From assembly GCF_030412915.1 (NCBI RefSeq), contig NZ_JAUHJR010000001.1, positions 372,001 to 436,000 on the forward strand: DNA of 64,000 bases, given 5' to 3'. Positions 16,051-27,387 of this stretch are shown here, one piece after another; position 1 is the first letter of the stretch; the number at the start of each line of letters is the position of its first letter. Source of the stretch: Nocardioides abyssi. GTDB lineage: Bacteria; Actinomycetota; Actinomycetes; Propionibacteriales; Nocardioidaceae. The notes beneath the pieces were generated by a model. The model was not told where the DNA came from. It worked only from the letters and a program-made list of their open reading frames with translations, and made no database searches. A program made the position numbers and the translations under genes.

Positions 16051-17553
16051 GTGACGAACAACCTGACGGTCATCGTGCTCGCGGCCGGTGGCGGGACCCG
16101 GATGCGCTCCAAGACACCGAAGGTGCTGCACCCCGTGTGCGGGCGCAGCATGCTCGGGCACGTGCTGCACGCGGTGCGGGCGACCGAGCCGCGGCGGGTG
16201 GTCGCGGTGGTCGGGCACCAGCGCGAGCTGGTGGCGCCGCACGTGCACGAGCACGTGCCGGACGCGGTGCTGGCGGTCCAGGAGGACCAGCTCGGCACCG
16301 GCCACGCCGTCCGCGTGGCGGTCGAGGCGGCAGGCGGGCTGGACGGCGGCACGGTCCTGGTGGCGTACGGCGACACCCCGCTGCTCGAGGGCGGGTCGCT
16401 GCGGGCCTTCGTGGCCGAGCACGAGGCGGCCGAGCGGGCGGTCAGCATCCTCAGCGGGATCGTGCCGACGCCGTTCGGCTACGGCCGGGTCGTCCGCGAC
16501 GCCGACGGCGACGTGGTGGCGATCGTGGAGGAGAAGGACGCGACGCCGGACCAGCGCGACATCCGCGAGATCAATTCGGGGATCCTGGCCTTCGACGCGG
16601 GGTTCCTCGCTGAGGCGCTGCCGCGGATCGGCAACGACAACGCCAAGGGCGAGTACTACCTGACCGACACCGTCCAGCTGGCCCGCGACGCCGGGCTGAC
16701 CGTCGGCGCGCACCCGCTGGACGACGTGCTGCAGACCGAGGGCGCCAACGACCGCGCGCAGCTGGCCGAGCTCGGCCGCGAGATGAACCGCCGCATCGTC
16801 ACCCGGTGGATGCGGGCGGGCGTCACGGTGATGGACCCGGCGACGACGTGGCTCGACGCCGACGTCGAGCTGGCCCAGGACGTCACGATCCTGCCCGGCA
16901 CCCAGCTGCTCGGCGCCACCGTCGTCGGCGAGGACGCCGTGGTCGGCCCCGACACGACGCTCGAGGACTGCGAGGTCGGCGCGGGCGCCCGGGTCGTGCG
17001 CACCCACGGCCAGCTCGCGGTCGTCGGCCCCGACGCGACCGTCGGCCCGTTCGCCTACCTGCGGCCCGGCACCAGGCTGGGCGCGGGCGGCAAGATCGGC
17101 ACCTTCGTGGAGACCAAGAACGCCGACATCGAGGCCGGCGCCAAGGTCCCGCACCTGTCCTACGTCGGCGACGCCACGATCGGGGAGGGCACCAACATCG
17201 GGGCCGGCACGATCTTCGCCAACTACGACGGCGTCGCCAAGCACCGCACGACCATCGGGCGCCACGCGCGGACCGGCTCCAACAACACCTTCGTCGCACC
17301 GGTCACCATCGGCGACGGGGCGGGCACCGGCGCCGGGACCGTCGTACGCCGTGACGTCCCCGCGGGTGCGCTGGCCGTCAGCGCCGGCCCCCAGCGCGAC
17401 CTCGAGGGGTGGACGCTGCGCAAGCGACCCGGCACCGCGCAGGCGGCCGCGGCCGAGGCCGCGACGGGTGCTGCGGGAGACACCGCTCACACCGAGCACG
17501 GTGCGGACGTGGACGGAGTTGGGGGCTGCTCCTCCGGAGGGGCAGAATCCTGA
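16051..17553 (+). CDS. glmU: Bifunctional UDP-GlcNAc pyrophosphorylase / glucosamine-1-phosphate acetyltransferase
   Basis: 500 residues. N-terminal uridyltransferase: LAAGGGTRMRSKTPKVLHPV (residues 10-29), QLGTGHAV and YGDTPLL. C-terminal left-handed beta-helix acetyltransferase with hexapeptide repeats (ILPGTQLLGATVVGEDAVVG and on), the acetyl-CoA region NYDGVAKHRTTIG, and IGSxxx-type GSNNTFVAPVTIG. Product UDP-GlcNAc feeds peptidoglycan and mycothiol. The GTG start is only 1 nt after the tRNA-Gln discriminator base; the GGGGAG at 16044-16049 belongs to the tRNA. After residue 465 the tail is Ala/Gly-rich. prs follows 34 nt downstream. Confidence 0.97.
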   Translation: MTNNLTVIVLAAGGGTRMRSKTPKVLHPVCGRSMLGHVLHAVRATEPRRVVAVVGHQRELVAPHVHEHVPDAVLAVQEDQLGTGHAVRVAVEAAGGLDGGTVLVAYGDTPLLEGGSLRAFVAEHEAAERAVSILSGIVPTPFGYGRVVRDADGDVVAIVEEKDATPDQRDIREINSGILAFDAGFLAEALPRIGNDNAKGEYYLTDTVQLARDAGLTVGAHPLDDVLQTEGANDRAQLAELGREMNRRIVTRWMRAGVTVMDPATTWLDADVELAQDVTILPGTQLLGATVVGEDAVVGPDTTLEDCEVGAGARVVRTHGQLAVVGPDATVGPFAYLRPGTRLGAGGKIGTFVETKNADIEAGAKVPHLSYVGDATIGEGTNIGAGTIFANYDGVAKHRTTIGRHARTGSNNTFVAPVTIGDGAGTGAGTVVRRDVPAGALAVSAGPQRDLEGWTLRKRPGTAQAAAAEAATGAAGDTAHTEHGADVDGVGGCSSGGAES

Positions 17554-17587
17554 AGCACCCACCTCCGGCGACTCAGGGAGCTCCATC

Positions 17588-18568
17588 ATGACCGGGATGA
17601 AGAAGACCACCGAGAAGAACCTCATGGTCTTCAGCGGTCGGGCCCACCCCGAGCTGGCCGAGGAGGTGGCCGGGATCCTCGGCACCGACCTCGTGCCGAC
17701 CTCGGCCTACGAGTTCGCGAACTCCGAGATCTACGTCCGCTACGAGGAGTCGGTCCGCGGCTGCGACGCGTTCGTGCTGCAGAGCCACACCGCTCCGATC
17801 AACGAGTGGATCATGGAGCACCTGATCATGGTCGACGCGCTGAAGCGCGCGAGCGCCAAGCGGATCACCGTGGTCATGCCGTTCTACGGCTACGCCCGCC
17901 AGGACAAGAAGCACCGCGGCCGCGAGCCGATCTCCGCGCGGCTGATGGCCGACCTGTTCAAGACCGCCGGCGCCGACCGCCTCATCTCGGTCGACCTGCA
18001 CGCCGACCAGATCCAGGGCTACTTCGACGGCCCCGTCGACCACCTGATGGCGTTGCCGATCCTGACCCAGTACGTCAAGGAGAAGTACGGCGACCAGGAG
18101 CTGTGCGTCGTCTCCCCGGACGCCGGCCGGATCAAGGTCGCGGAGCGCTGGTCGGCCAAGCTCGGCGGCGCCCCGCTGGCGTTCATCCACAAGACGCGGC
18201 GCACCGACCGGCCCAACGAGACCGTCGCCAACCGCGTCGTCGGCGAGGTCGCGGGCAAGATGTGCATCCTCACCGACGACATGATCGACACCGGTGGCAC
18301 GATCGTGAAGGCCGCCGAGGCCCTCATGAAGGACGGCGCCGCGGGCGTCATCATCGCCGCCACCCACGCGATCCTCTCCGACCCCGCGGTCGACCGGCTC
18401 AAGAACTGCTCGGCCGTCGAGGTCATCGTGACCAACACGCTGCCGATCGCCCCGGAGCGGGAGTTCGACAAGCTCACGATCCTCTCGATCGCGCCGCTGG
18501 TCGCCCGGGCCATCCGCGAGGTCTTCGAGGACGGCTCGGTCACCTCGATGTTCGACGGGCACGCCTGA
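17588..18568 (+). CDS. prs: Ribose-phosphate pyrophosphokinase (PRPP synthetase)
   Basis: 326 residues, class I. ATG at 17588 with AGGGAG 7 nt upstream. Features: FANSEIYVRYEESVRGCDAF near the N terminus, the MPFYGYARQDKKHRGREPIS flexible-loop/ATP region (about 97-116), DLHADQIQGYF (about 138) and the PRPP-binding loop DDMIDTGGT (about 229-237). Reaction: ribose-5-phosphate + ATP gives PRPP + AMP, for purine, pyrimidine, His, Trp, NAD and, in actinobacteria, arabinan precursors. It follows glmU directly, as in mycobacteria. Confidence 0.97.
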   Translation: MTGMKKTTEKNLMVFSGRAHPELAEEVAGILGTDLVPTSAYEFANSEIYVRYEESVRGCDAFVLQSHTAPINEWIMEHLIMVDALKRASAKRITVVMPFYGYARQDKKHRGREPISARLMADLFKTAGADRLISVDLHADQIQGYFDGPVDHLMALPILTQYVKEKYGDQELCVVSPDAGRIKVAERWSAKLGGAPLAFIHKTRRTDRPNETVANRVVGEVAGKMCILTDDMIDTGGTIVKAAEALMKDGAAGVIIAATHAILSDPAVDRLKNCSAVEVIVTNTLPIAPEREFDKLTILSIAPLVARAIREVFEDGSVTSMFDGHA

Positions 18569-18624
18569 CCCACCGCCTCGACGGCGACGAGGCCGCCGGC
18601 GCCGTCCGCCGGCGCCGTCCCGAA

Positions 18625-18654
18625 TTGGCCTCGCGCGACCCGCGTCCCTAGACT
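18625..18654 (+). promoter_or_regulatory. Promoter of rplY with long leader
   Basis: -35 TTGGCC (18625-18630) and -10 TAGACT (18649-18654) are separated by 18 bp. Transcription would start near 18661, leaving a leader of about 145 nt before rplY. The leader is GC-rich, and I could not define a specific structure by eye. Confidence 0.55.
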
Positions 18655-18804
18655 GCTGCGGTTGCCTCGGCGAGGGAGTGTCCGGCCGCACCGGCTGTGG
18701 ACGGCTCCGTGATCGACAGGGCTGGTCGTGCCTCCGGGTGTGCCGCGCCGTCGAGCCGAGGCCCCGAGCCGCACGAACCAGACCCACGTACGAGGAGGGC
18801 CACG

Positions 18805-19479
18805 ATGGCCAGCGAGAAGATCACCGCCGAGAAGCGCACCGAGTTCGGCAAGGGCGCCGCCCGCCGCATCCGCCGCGAGAACAAGGTCCCCGCCGTCATC
18901 TACGGCCACGGCAACGACCCCGTCCACGTCACCCTGCCGGGCCACGCCACCATGCTCGCGCTCAAGCACGGCGGCGCCAACGCGCTGCTCGAGCTCGACA
19001 TCGAGGGTGACACCCAGCTCGCGCTGACCAAGCAGGTCCAGATCGACCCGATCAAGCGCCACCTCGAGCACGTCGACTTCGTCGCCGTCGTCCGCGGCGA
19101 GAAGGTCACCGTCGACATCCCCGTCCTCGTGACCGGCGAGGCCGCCCGCGAGACGCTCGTCGTCACCGAGAACTCCACCGTGTCCATCGAGGCCGAGGCC
19201 ACCCACATCCCCGAGTCCATCGAGGTCTCGGTCGAGGGCCTCGAGGCCGGCACCCAGATCCTCGCCTCGCAGCTCGAGCTGCCCTCCGGCTCGACCCTGC
19301 TGGTCGACGGCGACACCCTCGTCGTCAACATCACCGAGCAGGTCTCCGCCGAGGCCCTCGAGGCCGAGCTGGCCGACGCCGAGGCCGACGCCGGCATCGA
19401 GCGCGACGAGTCCGACGACGAGGCCGCCGCCGGTGCCGCCGAGGGCGACTCCGCGGACGCCTCCGCCGACTCCGAGTAA
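18805..19479 (+). CDS. rplY: 50S ribosomal protein L25 (TL5/CTC form)
   Basis: 224 residues. The ATG at 18805 has GGAGGG 8 nt upstream. The N-terminal L25 domain (EKRTEFGKGAARRIRRENKV, then AVIYGHG) binds 5S rRNA. It is followed by the CTC-type beta domain (VDIPVLVTGEAA, AEATHIPESIEVSVEGLEAG). The C-terminal 45 residues are almost all Asp/Glu/Ala, typical of actinobacterial CTC proteins. Gene order rplY-pth is conserved in actinobacteria. The long leader may allow regulation by 5S rRNA or L25, but that is inference. Confidence 0.96.
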   Translation: MASEKITAEKRTEFGKGAARRIRRENKVPAVIYGHGNDPVHVTLPGHATMLALKHGGANALLELDIEGDTQLALTKQVQIDPIKRHLEHVDFVAVVRGEKVTVDIPVLVTGEAARETLVVTENSTVSIEAEATHIPESIEVSVEGLEAGTQILASQLELPSGSTLLVDGDTLVVNITEQVSAEALEAELADAEADAGIERDESDDEAAAGAAEGDSADASADSE

Positions 19480-19545
19480 GCCACCCCCGCGCAGGGCACG
19501 ACGTACGACGTGCGCCTGTTCGGAACCAGGAAGGGCCGGGACCCC

Positions 19546-20145
19546 GTGACCGACACCGCTACCCCCGTGTGGCTCGTCGTCGGCCTCGGGAATCCCGGCC
19601 CGACCTATGCCGGCCACCGGCACAACATCGGCTACCTCGTCGCCGACGAGCTGGCCACCCGGATGGGCTCGTCGTTCCGCGCCCACAAGACCGGCCGCGC
19701 CGACGTCGTCGAGGGCCGGTTCGGCGCCCCCGGCTCCGACCAGGCCCGGGTCGTCCTGGCCCGTCCGCGGTCCTACATGAACGAGCTCGGCGGGCCCGTC
19801 AAGGCGCTCGCGACCTTCTACAAGGTGCCGCCGGAGCGGGTCGTCGCCATCCACGACGAGCTCGACATCCCCTTCGACACGATGCGCGCCAAGCTCGGCG
19901 GCGGCGACAACGGCCACAACGGCCTGAAGTCGATCCGCTCCTCCCTCGGCACCGGCGACTTCCACCGCGTGCGGGTCGGCATCGGTCGCCCGCCGGGCCG
20001 CCAGGAGGTCGCCGACTTCGTGCTGTCGAGCTACTCCGCGGCCGAGCGCAAGGTGCTGCCCTTCCAGGTCGACACGGCCGCCGACGCCGTCGAGTGCCTC
20101 GTGCTGGAGGGGCTCGAGCGGACGCAGCAGAAGTTCAACTCGTGA
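19546..20145 (+). CDS. pth: Peptidyl-tRNA hydrolase
   Basis: 199 residues from the GTG at 19546, chosen because AGGAAGGG (19528-19535) lies at suitable distance; an in-frame GTG at 19510 is an alternative. Signature [20 protein letters not shown] with catalytic His26, then [20 protein letters not shown] and [13 protein letters not shown]. Reaction: cleaves peptidyl-tRNA released from stalled ribosomes. Stop overlaps the start of the HAD gene (GTGA), so rplY, pth and HAD probably form one transcription unit, with 66 nt between rplY and pth. Confidence 0.96.
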   Translation: MTDTATPVWLVVGLGNPGPTYAGHRHNIGYLVADELATRMGSSFRAHKTGRADVVEGRFGAPGSDQARVVLARPRSYMNELGGPVKALATFYKVPPERVVAIHDELDIPFDTMRAKLGGGDNGHNGLKSIRSSLGTGDFHRVRVGIGRPPGRQEVADFVLSSYSAAERKVLPFQVDTAADAVECLVLEGLERTQQKFNS

Positions 20146-20747
20146 TCCGGGCCGTCCTCGTCGACGCCGACGGCGTCCTGCAGGTCAACCCGGCCGGGTG
20201 GCTGGAGTCGCTGCGGGCCCTCGTGCCGCACGGGTCGGGCGAGCAGTTCAGCGACCACCTCTTCGAGGCCGAGCAGGCCGCGATGACCGGCGAGCGCGCC
20301 TTCCGCGACGTCGTCGCCGAGGTGCTCGACCACTGGGGCGTCCCCGAGCGCGCCGACGACCTCGTCGAGCACTACCACCGGATCGAGGTCGTCAGCGACA
20401 CCGCCGAGGTCGTCCGCGACCTCCGCGAGGCCGGGGTCCCGGTCCACCTCGCGACCAACCAGCACGACCTCCGCACGGCGTACATGCGCGAGGAGCTGGG
20501 GTACGGCGACCTCCTCGACTCGACCTTCTCCTCCTGCGAGCTCGGCCTGACCAAGGACGACCCCGCCTTCTTCGGCCGGATCGTCGAGCAGCTCGGCCTG
20601 GAGCCCGGCGACGTGCTGCTGGTCGACGACAAGGACCGCTTCGTCGACGCCGCCCGCGACGCCGGCCTGCACGGCGTCGTCTGGACCGTCGACGACGGCC
20701 CCGCCGCTCTCCGCGCCCGCCTGCGCGAGCACGGCCTCCCGCTCTGA
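20142..20747 (+). CDS. HAD-superfamily phosphatase
   Basis: 201 residues, GTG start overlapping pth. HAD motif I is present as VDADGVL instead of DxDGT(V): the first Asp (nucleophile) and the second Asp are there. Motif II is HLATNQHDL (Thr), motif III the Lys in [11 protein letters not shown], and motif [18 protein letters not shown] helical cap occupies about residues 20-80. General reaction: hydrolysis of a small phosphate ester; substrate unknown. Followed by a repeat locus. Confidence 0.88.
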   Translation: MIRAVLVDADGVLQVNPAGWLESLRALVPHGSGEQFSDHLFEAEQAAMTGERAFRDVVAEVLDHWGVPERADDLVEHYHRIEVVSDTAEVVRDLREAGVPVHLATNQHDLRTAYMREELGYGDLLDSTFSSCELGLTKDDPAFFGRIVEQLGLEPGDVLLVDDKDRFVDAARDAGLHGVVWTVDDGPAALRARLREHGLPL

Positions 20748-20754
20748 CCGCTGC

Positions 20755-20885
20755 GGTTGGTCGAGGAAGGCGCGCAGCGCCTGTCTCGAGACCCGGTGAC
20801 GTGCTCGCCGCCCTGCGCCGCTCACCGGGTCTCGACGACGCTCAGGCCGCCAGACGGCCTTCGCTGCTCGACCAGCGGTCTCGCG
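20755..20885. repeat. Dispersed repeat family, third locus (inverted pair)
   Basis: 20755-20803 carries GGTTGGTCGAGGAAGGCGCG, CAGCGCCTGTCTCGAGACCC and GGTGACGTG, almost identical to 58356-58400. An inverted copy TCACCGGGTCTCGACGACGC begins at 20821, so GAGACCCGGTGA (20788-20799) can pair with TCACCGGGTCTC (20821-20832). A GCTGCTCGACCAGCGG unit closes it at 20867-20882. Confidence 0.8.
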
Positions 20886-20917
20886 TGCCACCTGGCGTCA
20901 CTGGCGCGGGCGGGTCC

Positions 20918-20923
20918 TAGGCT
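20918..20923 (+). promoter_or_regulatory. -10 element of cysQ (leaderless type)
   Basis: TAGGCT ends 7 nt before the GTG at 20931; no Shine-Dalgarno sequence fits between. Confidence 0.5.
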
Positions 20924-20930
20924 GGCGCCC

Positions 20931-21710
20931 GTGACCTTCGACGCCGGTTCCCCGCCCGAGTCCGCTGCCCACGACGACCACGTCCTCGCGACGTGGTTGG
21001 CCACGGTGGCCGGCGAGCGCCTGCTCGAGGTGCGCGCCGAGGGCCTGGAGGGCAAGGAGCTCAAGGACGCCGGCGACCGGGCGGCCCACGAGCTGCTGAT
21101 GGGCCTGATCGCCGAGCACCGGCCCGACGACGCCGTGCTGTCGGAGGAGGGCAAGGACGACAAGGTCCGCCTGCAGAAGAGCCGCGTCTGGATCGTCGAC
21201 CCGCTCGACGGCACCCGCGAGTTCTCCGAGGTGCCGCGCGACGACTGGGCCGTCCATGTCGCGCTGTGGCAGGACGGCGACCTGGTCGCGGGTGCGGTCG
21301 CGCAGCCCGCGCTGGGGGAGACGTTCAACACCGGCCAGCCCCCGGTCGTCCCGCCGCGCACCAGCGAGCGGCCGCGGATCGCGGTCTCGCGCAGTCGCCC
21401 GCCGGAGTTCGTCCACGCGCTGGCGCAGGAGATCGACGCCGAGCTGGTCCCGATGGGGTCGGCGGGCGTGAAGGTCATCAGCGTCGCGCGCGATGTCACC
21501 GACGCCTACGTGCACGCGGGCGGCCAGTACGAGTGGGACTCCGCGGCCCCGGTCGCCGTCGCCCGCGCGGCCGGCCTGTTCACCAGCCGCGTCGACGGCA
21601 CCCCGCTGGAGTACAACCAGGAGGACGTCTACCTCCCCGACCTGATCGTGTGCCGGCCCGAGCTGGCCGAGCAGATCGTGGAGTTCGTGAAGCGGTACGG
21701 CGTCGCCTGA
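20931..21710 (+). CDS. cysQ: 3'(2'),5'-bisphosphate nucleotidase CysQ
   Basis: 259 residues of the inositol-monophosphatase superfamily. Metal-binding motifs: VLSEEGKDD, WIVDPLDGTREFSEVPRDDW (DPxDGT with the CysQ-type TREF) and GGQYEWDSAAPVAVARAAGL. The match to mycobacterial CysQ extends to the end (YNQEDVYLPDLIVCRPELAE), which favours this over a general inositol phosphatase. Reaction: removes the 3'-phosphate of PAP, the by-product of PAPS use in sulfation or sulfate assimilation; a PAPS-type sulfotransferase gene lies at 9.0 kb. Own leaderless promoter. Confidence 0.93.
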   Translation: MTFDAGSPPESAAHDDHVLATWLATVAGERLLEVRAEGLEGKELKDAGDRAAHELLMGLIAEHRPDDAVLSEEGKDDKVRLQKSRVWIVDPLDGTREFSEVPRDDWAVHVALWQDGDLVAGAVAQPALGETFNTGQPPVVPPRTSERPRIAVSRSRPPEFVHALAQEIDAELVPMGSAGVKVISVARDVTDAYVHAGGQYEWDSAAPVAVARAAGLFTSRVDGTPLEYNQEDVYLPDLIVCRPELAEQIVEFVKRYGVA

Positions 21711-21759
21711 CCGGCCCGCGTGACCGGCCCGCGTGACCGGCCTGCTTGACCGGCCCGGG
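21708..21759 (+). repeat. Four tandem 13-bp repeats TGACCGGCCCGCG
   Basis: Units at 21708, 21721, 21734 and 21747; the first includes the cysQ stop codon, the third and fourth differ in their last bases. A second, third and fourth TGA follow in the same direction at 13-nt steps, so in all frames the 3' end of cysQ is guarded by stops. Confidence 0.75.
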
Positions 21760-21773
21760 CGCACACTGGCGAG

Positions 21774-22286
21774 GTGGAGCAGCCCGAGGTCCTCGAGCAG
21801 CCCGGCCGCGCGCCGGTGCGACGGCGTACGCACCTGCTCCTCGCCGCGGCAGCGGTGCTGGCGGTGGCCGGCTGGGCCGCCGACCACGACCTGCGCGAGC
21901 AGGAGGAGCGGGCGGTCGCGGGCTGCCGCGAGGCGGCGACCGCGGCGACGGCCCGCACCGACGCATCGATGGCGATGATCCGGGCCTACGTGCAGCCGGC
22001 GCTGCTGTCGGTGCCGGAGGGCAGCAGCCAGGACGGCTTCTTCGCGCTCGTCGCCGACGAGGCACTCGAGGTCGCGCCGCGGATGGACGAGGCGCTGGTC
22101 CGGTGCCGCGACGTCGACGTGCTCCCGGTCCACCGCGCCCTCCAGCGCCAGCGGGACGCGTACGTCGACCACCTGGCCGCCCGCGCCGACTGGCTCGCGG
22201 AGATCGCCGCGGACGGGCGCGCCTACTACCGCGACCGCCCGGAGCTCAACCGGCTGCGGGAGGCCGCGTTCCCGGACCGGTCGTAG
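21774..22286 (+). CDS. Hypothetical membrane-anchored protein
   Basis: 170 residues, GTG start. The N terminus to residue 18 is polar, followed by one membrane segment (THLLLAAAAVLAVAGWAADH, about 19-38). The rest is helical and charged with two cysteines (AGCREAAT, VRCRDVD). Likely a single-pass protein with its C-terminal domain outside the membrane. No family recognised. It lies between cysQ and mfd and ends 92 nt before the mfd start. Confidence 0.7.
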   Translation: MEQPEVLEQPGRAPVRRRTHLLLAAAAVLAVAGWAADHDLREQEERAVAGCREAATAATARTDASMAMIRAYVQPALLSVPEGSSQDGFFALVADEALEVAPRMDEALVRCRDVDVLPVHRALQRQRDAYVDHLAARADWLAEIAADGRAYYRDRPELNRLREAAFPDRS

Positions 22287-22378
22287 GATCGGGTACCGCC
22301 CCCGGTGTCCCCCCGACCCGGGGCGTTCGTGCTGCGCAGCCGCGGCACCGACCTCCACGACCACCTCTTGGGAGCACC

Positions 22379-25939
<3,561 letters not shown>

Positions 25940-25975
25940 CCACCGGCTGACCGCCGGCCCCACGCAGGAGACGCC

Positions 25976-26665
25976 GTGACGCGAACCCGCCCGATCCTCG
26001 GCCTCGTGGCCGCCGCCGTCCTCGCCTCCGGGCTGACCGGGTGCGGTGTCGCCGGGACCGGCTTCTCGCCGGGCCTGGCGGCCGAGGTCGGCGACACCTC
26101 GATCACGACCGACCGGGTCGACGCGGTGGCGGCGTCGTACTGCGACGCGCTGCGCCCCCAGCTCGAGGGCCAGGTCGTCCCGCAGCGCTACCTCACCTCC
26201 GGCGTCGCCGGCCAGCTCGCGCTCGCCGCGGCCGCCGAGCAGCTCGCCGCGGAGGTCGGGGTCGAGGCGGGTCCCGACTACGCGCGCCAGGTCGCCCAGC
26301 TGCGGCGCGCGGTGGCGGGGCTGCCCGAGGACCAGCAGGAGGCCGTGCTGGCCGTCGAGTCGGCCGGCAGCCGGGTCAGCGACCTCGTCGTCGGCGTCGG
26401 CCGCGAGCTGGCCGAGCAGGAGGGCCTCGCCGACGCCACCGACGAGCAGGTCGCGGAGCTGGGCAACCAGGCGCTGGCCGCGTGGCTCGACGACAACGAC
26501 GTCGAGGTGAACCCGCGCTACGGGGTGGAGCTGCGCGACGGCCAGCCGGTCGACGTCGACCGGTCGACCTCCGTCGCGGTCGGCGAGGTCGCGACCGCCG
26601 CCCTGGCCGACGCCCCCGACCAGGAGTACGCCGCCACGCTGCCCGAGTCGCAGCGCTGCGGCTGA
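25976..26665 (+). CDS. SurA N-terminal-domain-like lipoprotein
   Basis: 229 residues; GTG start with CAGGAG 5 nt upstream. Signal with hydrophobic core ILGLVAAAVLASGLTGCG and lipobox LTGC (Cys near residue 22). The mature part begins AAEVGDTSITTDRVDAVAAS, the usual opening of SurA/PrsA-type N-terminal domains, and is otherwise helical; no parvulin isomerase domain is present. Probable role: extracytoplasmic chaperone-like protein attached to the membrane. The gene sits between mfd and mazG, in the stretch that leads to eno in related genomes. Confidence 0.82.
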   Translation: MTRTRPILGLVAAAVLASGLTGCGVAGTGFSPGLAAEVGDTSITTDRVDAVAASYCDALRPQLEGQVVPQRYLTSGVAGQLALAAAAEQLAAEVGVEAGPDYARQVAQLRRAVAGLPEDQQEAVLAVESAGSRVSDLVVGVGRELAEQEGLADATDEQVAELGNQALAAWLDDNDVEVNPRYGVELRDGQPVDVDRSTSVAVGEVATAALADAPDQEYAATLPESQRCG

Positions 26666-26670
26666 CCCGC

Positions 26671-27321
26671 ATGACCGGTCCGGGCGAGCCGCTGCTCGAG
26701 TTCCGCTCGGTCATGCGCCGGCTGCGTGCCGAGTGCGGCTGGAAGCGGGCGCAGACCCACCGCTCGCTCGCGCGCTACCTCCTCGAGGAGACCCACGAGA
26801 CGCTCGAGGCGATCGACGTGGGCGAGGAGACCGGCGACTGGTCGCACCTGCGCGAGGAGCTGGGCGACCTGCTGCTGCAGGTCTACTTCCACGCGGTGGT
26901 GGCCGAGGAGCGCGGCGCGTTCACCCTCGACGACGTCGCCGCCGACGTGACCGCCAAGATGCGGCGTCGCAACCCGCACGTCTTCGGGTCCGCCGCCGAC
27001 GCCGCGGACGTCGATGCCAACGACCCGGCGGCGGTCAACGAGGCCTGGGAGGCCGCCAAGGCGGTGGAGAAGCAGCGCTCCTCGGTCACCGACGGCCTGC
27101 CGCCGGGCCTGCCGGCGCTGCTGCTCGCCGACAAGGTGCTCGACCGGCTCCAGCGGGCGGGCACACCGGTCGTGCCCGTCGTGCCGGTCGCGCTGGACGC
27201 GGCCGGGGACGCCGACCTCGGCGACCGGCTGCTCGCCCTCGTCGCCGAGGCCCGGGCGGCCGGCACCGACCCCGAGCAGGCGCTGCGCGACGCGGTGCGG
27301 CGGGTCGTCCGCGACGCCTGA
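26671..27321 (+). CDS. mazG: Nucleoside triphosphate pyrophosphohydrolase MazG
   Basis: 216 residues. The ATG starts 5 nt after the previous stop. A single MazG domain with metal-binding acidic motifs LEETHETLEAID and EELGDLLLQVYFHA (EExxE ... ExxD pattern), then KMRRRNPHVFG and NEAWEAAKAVEKQ, which are conserved in MazG. Reaction: hydrolyses non-canonical or excess NTPs to NMP + PPi. The C-terminal 60 residues (QRAGTPVVPVVPVALDAAGD) are variable. Downstream is a nested hairpin shared with the convergent amidase gene. Confidence 0.95.
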   Translation: MTGPGEPLLEFRSVMRRLRAECGWKRAQTHRSLARYLLEETHETLEAIDVGEETGDWSHLREELGDLLLQVYFHAVVAEERGAFTLDDVAADVTAKMRRRNPHVFGSAADAADVDANDPAAVNEAWEAAKAVEKQRSSVTDGLPPGLPALLLADKVLDRLQRAGTPVVPVVPVALDAAGDADLGDRLLALVAEARAAGTDPEQALRDAVRRVVRDA

Positions 27322-27331
27322 AGCGCGCCGG

Positions 27332-27387
27332 GCCGGGGCCCAGGACGGACACCCGGGTCCGGGCCGGACCCGGGTGGAGGCCCCGGC
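27332..27387. terminator. Nested bidirectional terminator
   Basis: Outer arms GCCGGGGCC (27332-27340) and GGCCCCGGC (27379-27387) enclose a near-perfect palindrome ACCCGGGTCCGG g CCGGACCCGGGT (27351-27375). It fills the gap between convergent mazG and amidase genes; no T tract. Confidence 0.75.

Noticed and set aside
21746..22378. Extended N terminus of mfd
   Set aside because: It overlaps the membrane-protein gene in another frame, has no homology pattern, and a good GTG with ribosome site exists at 22379.
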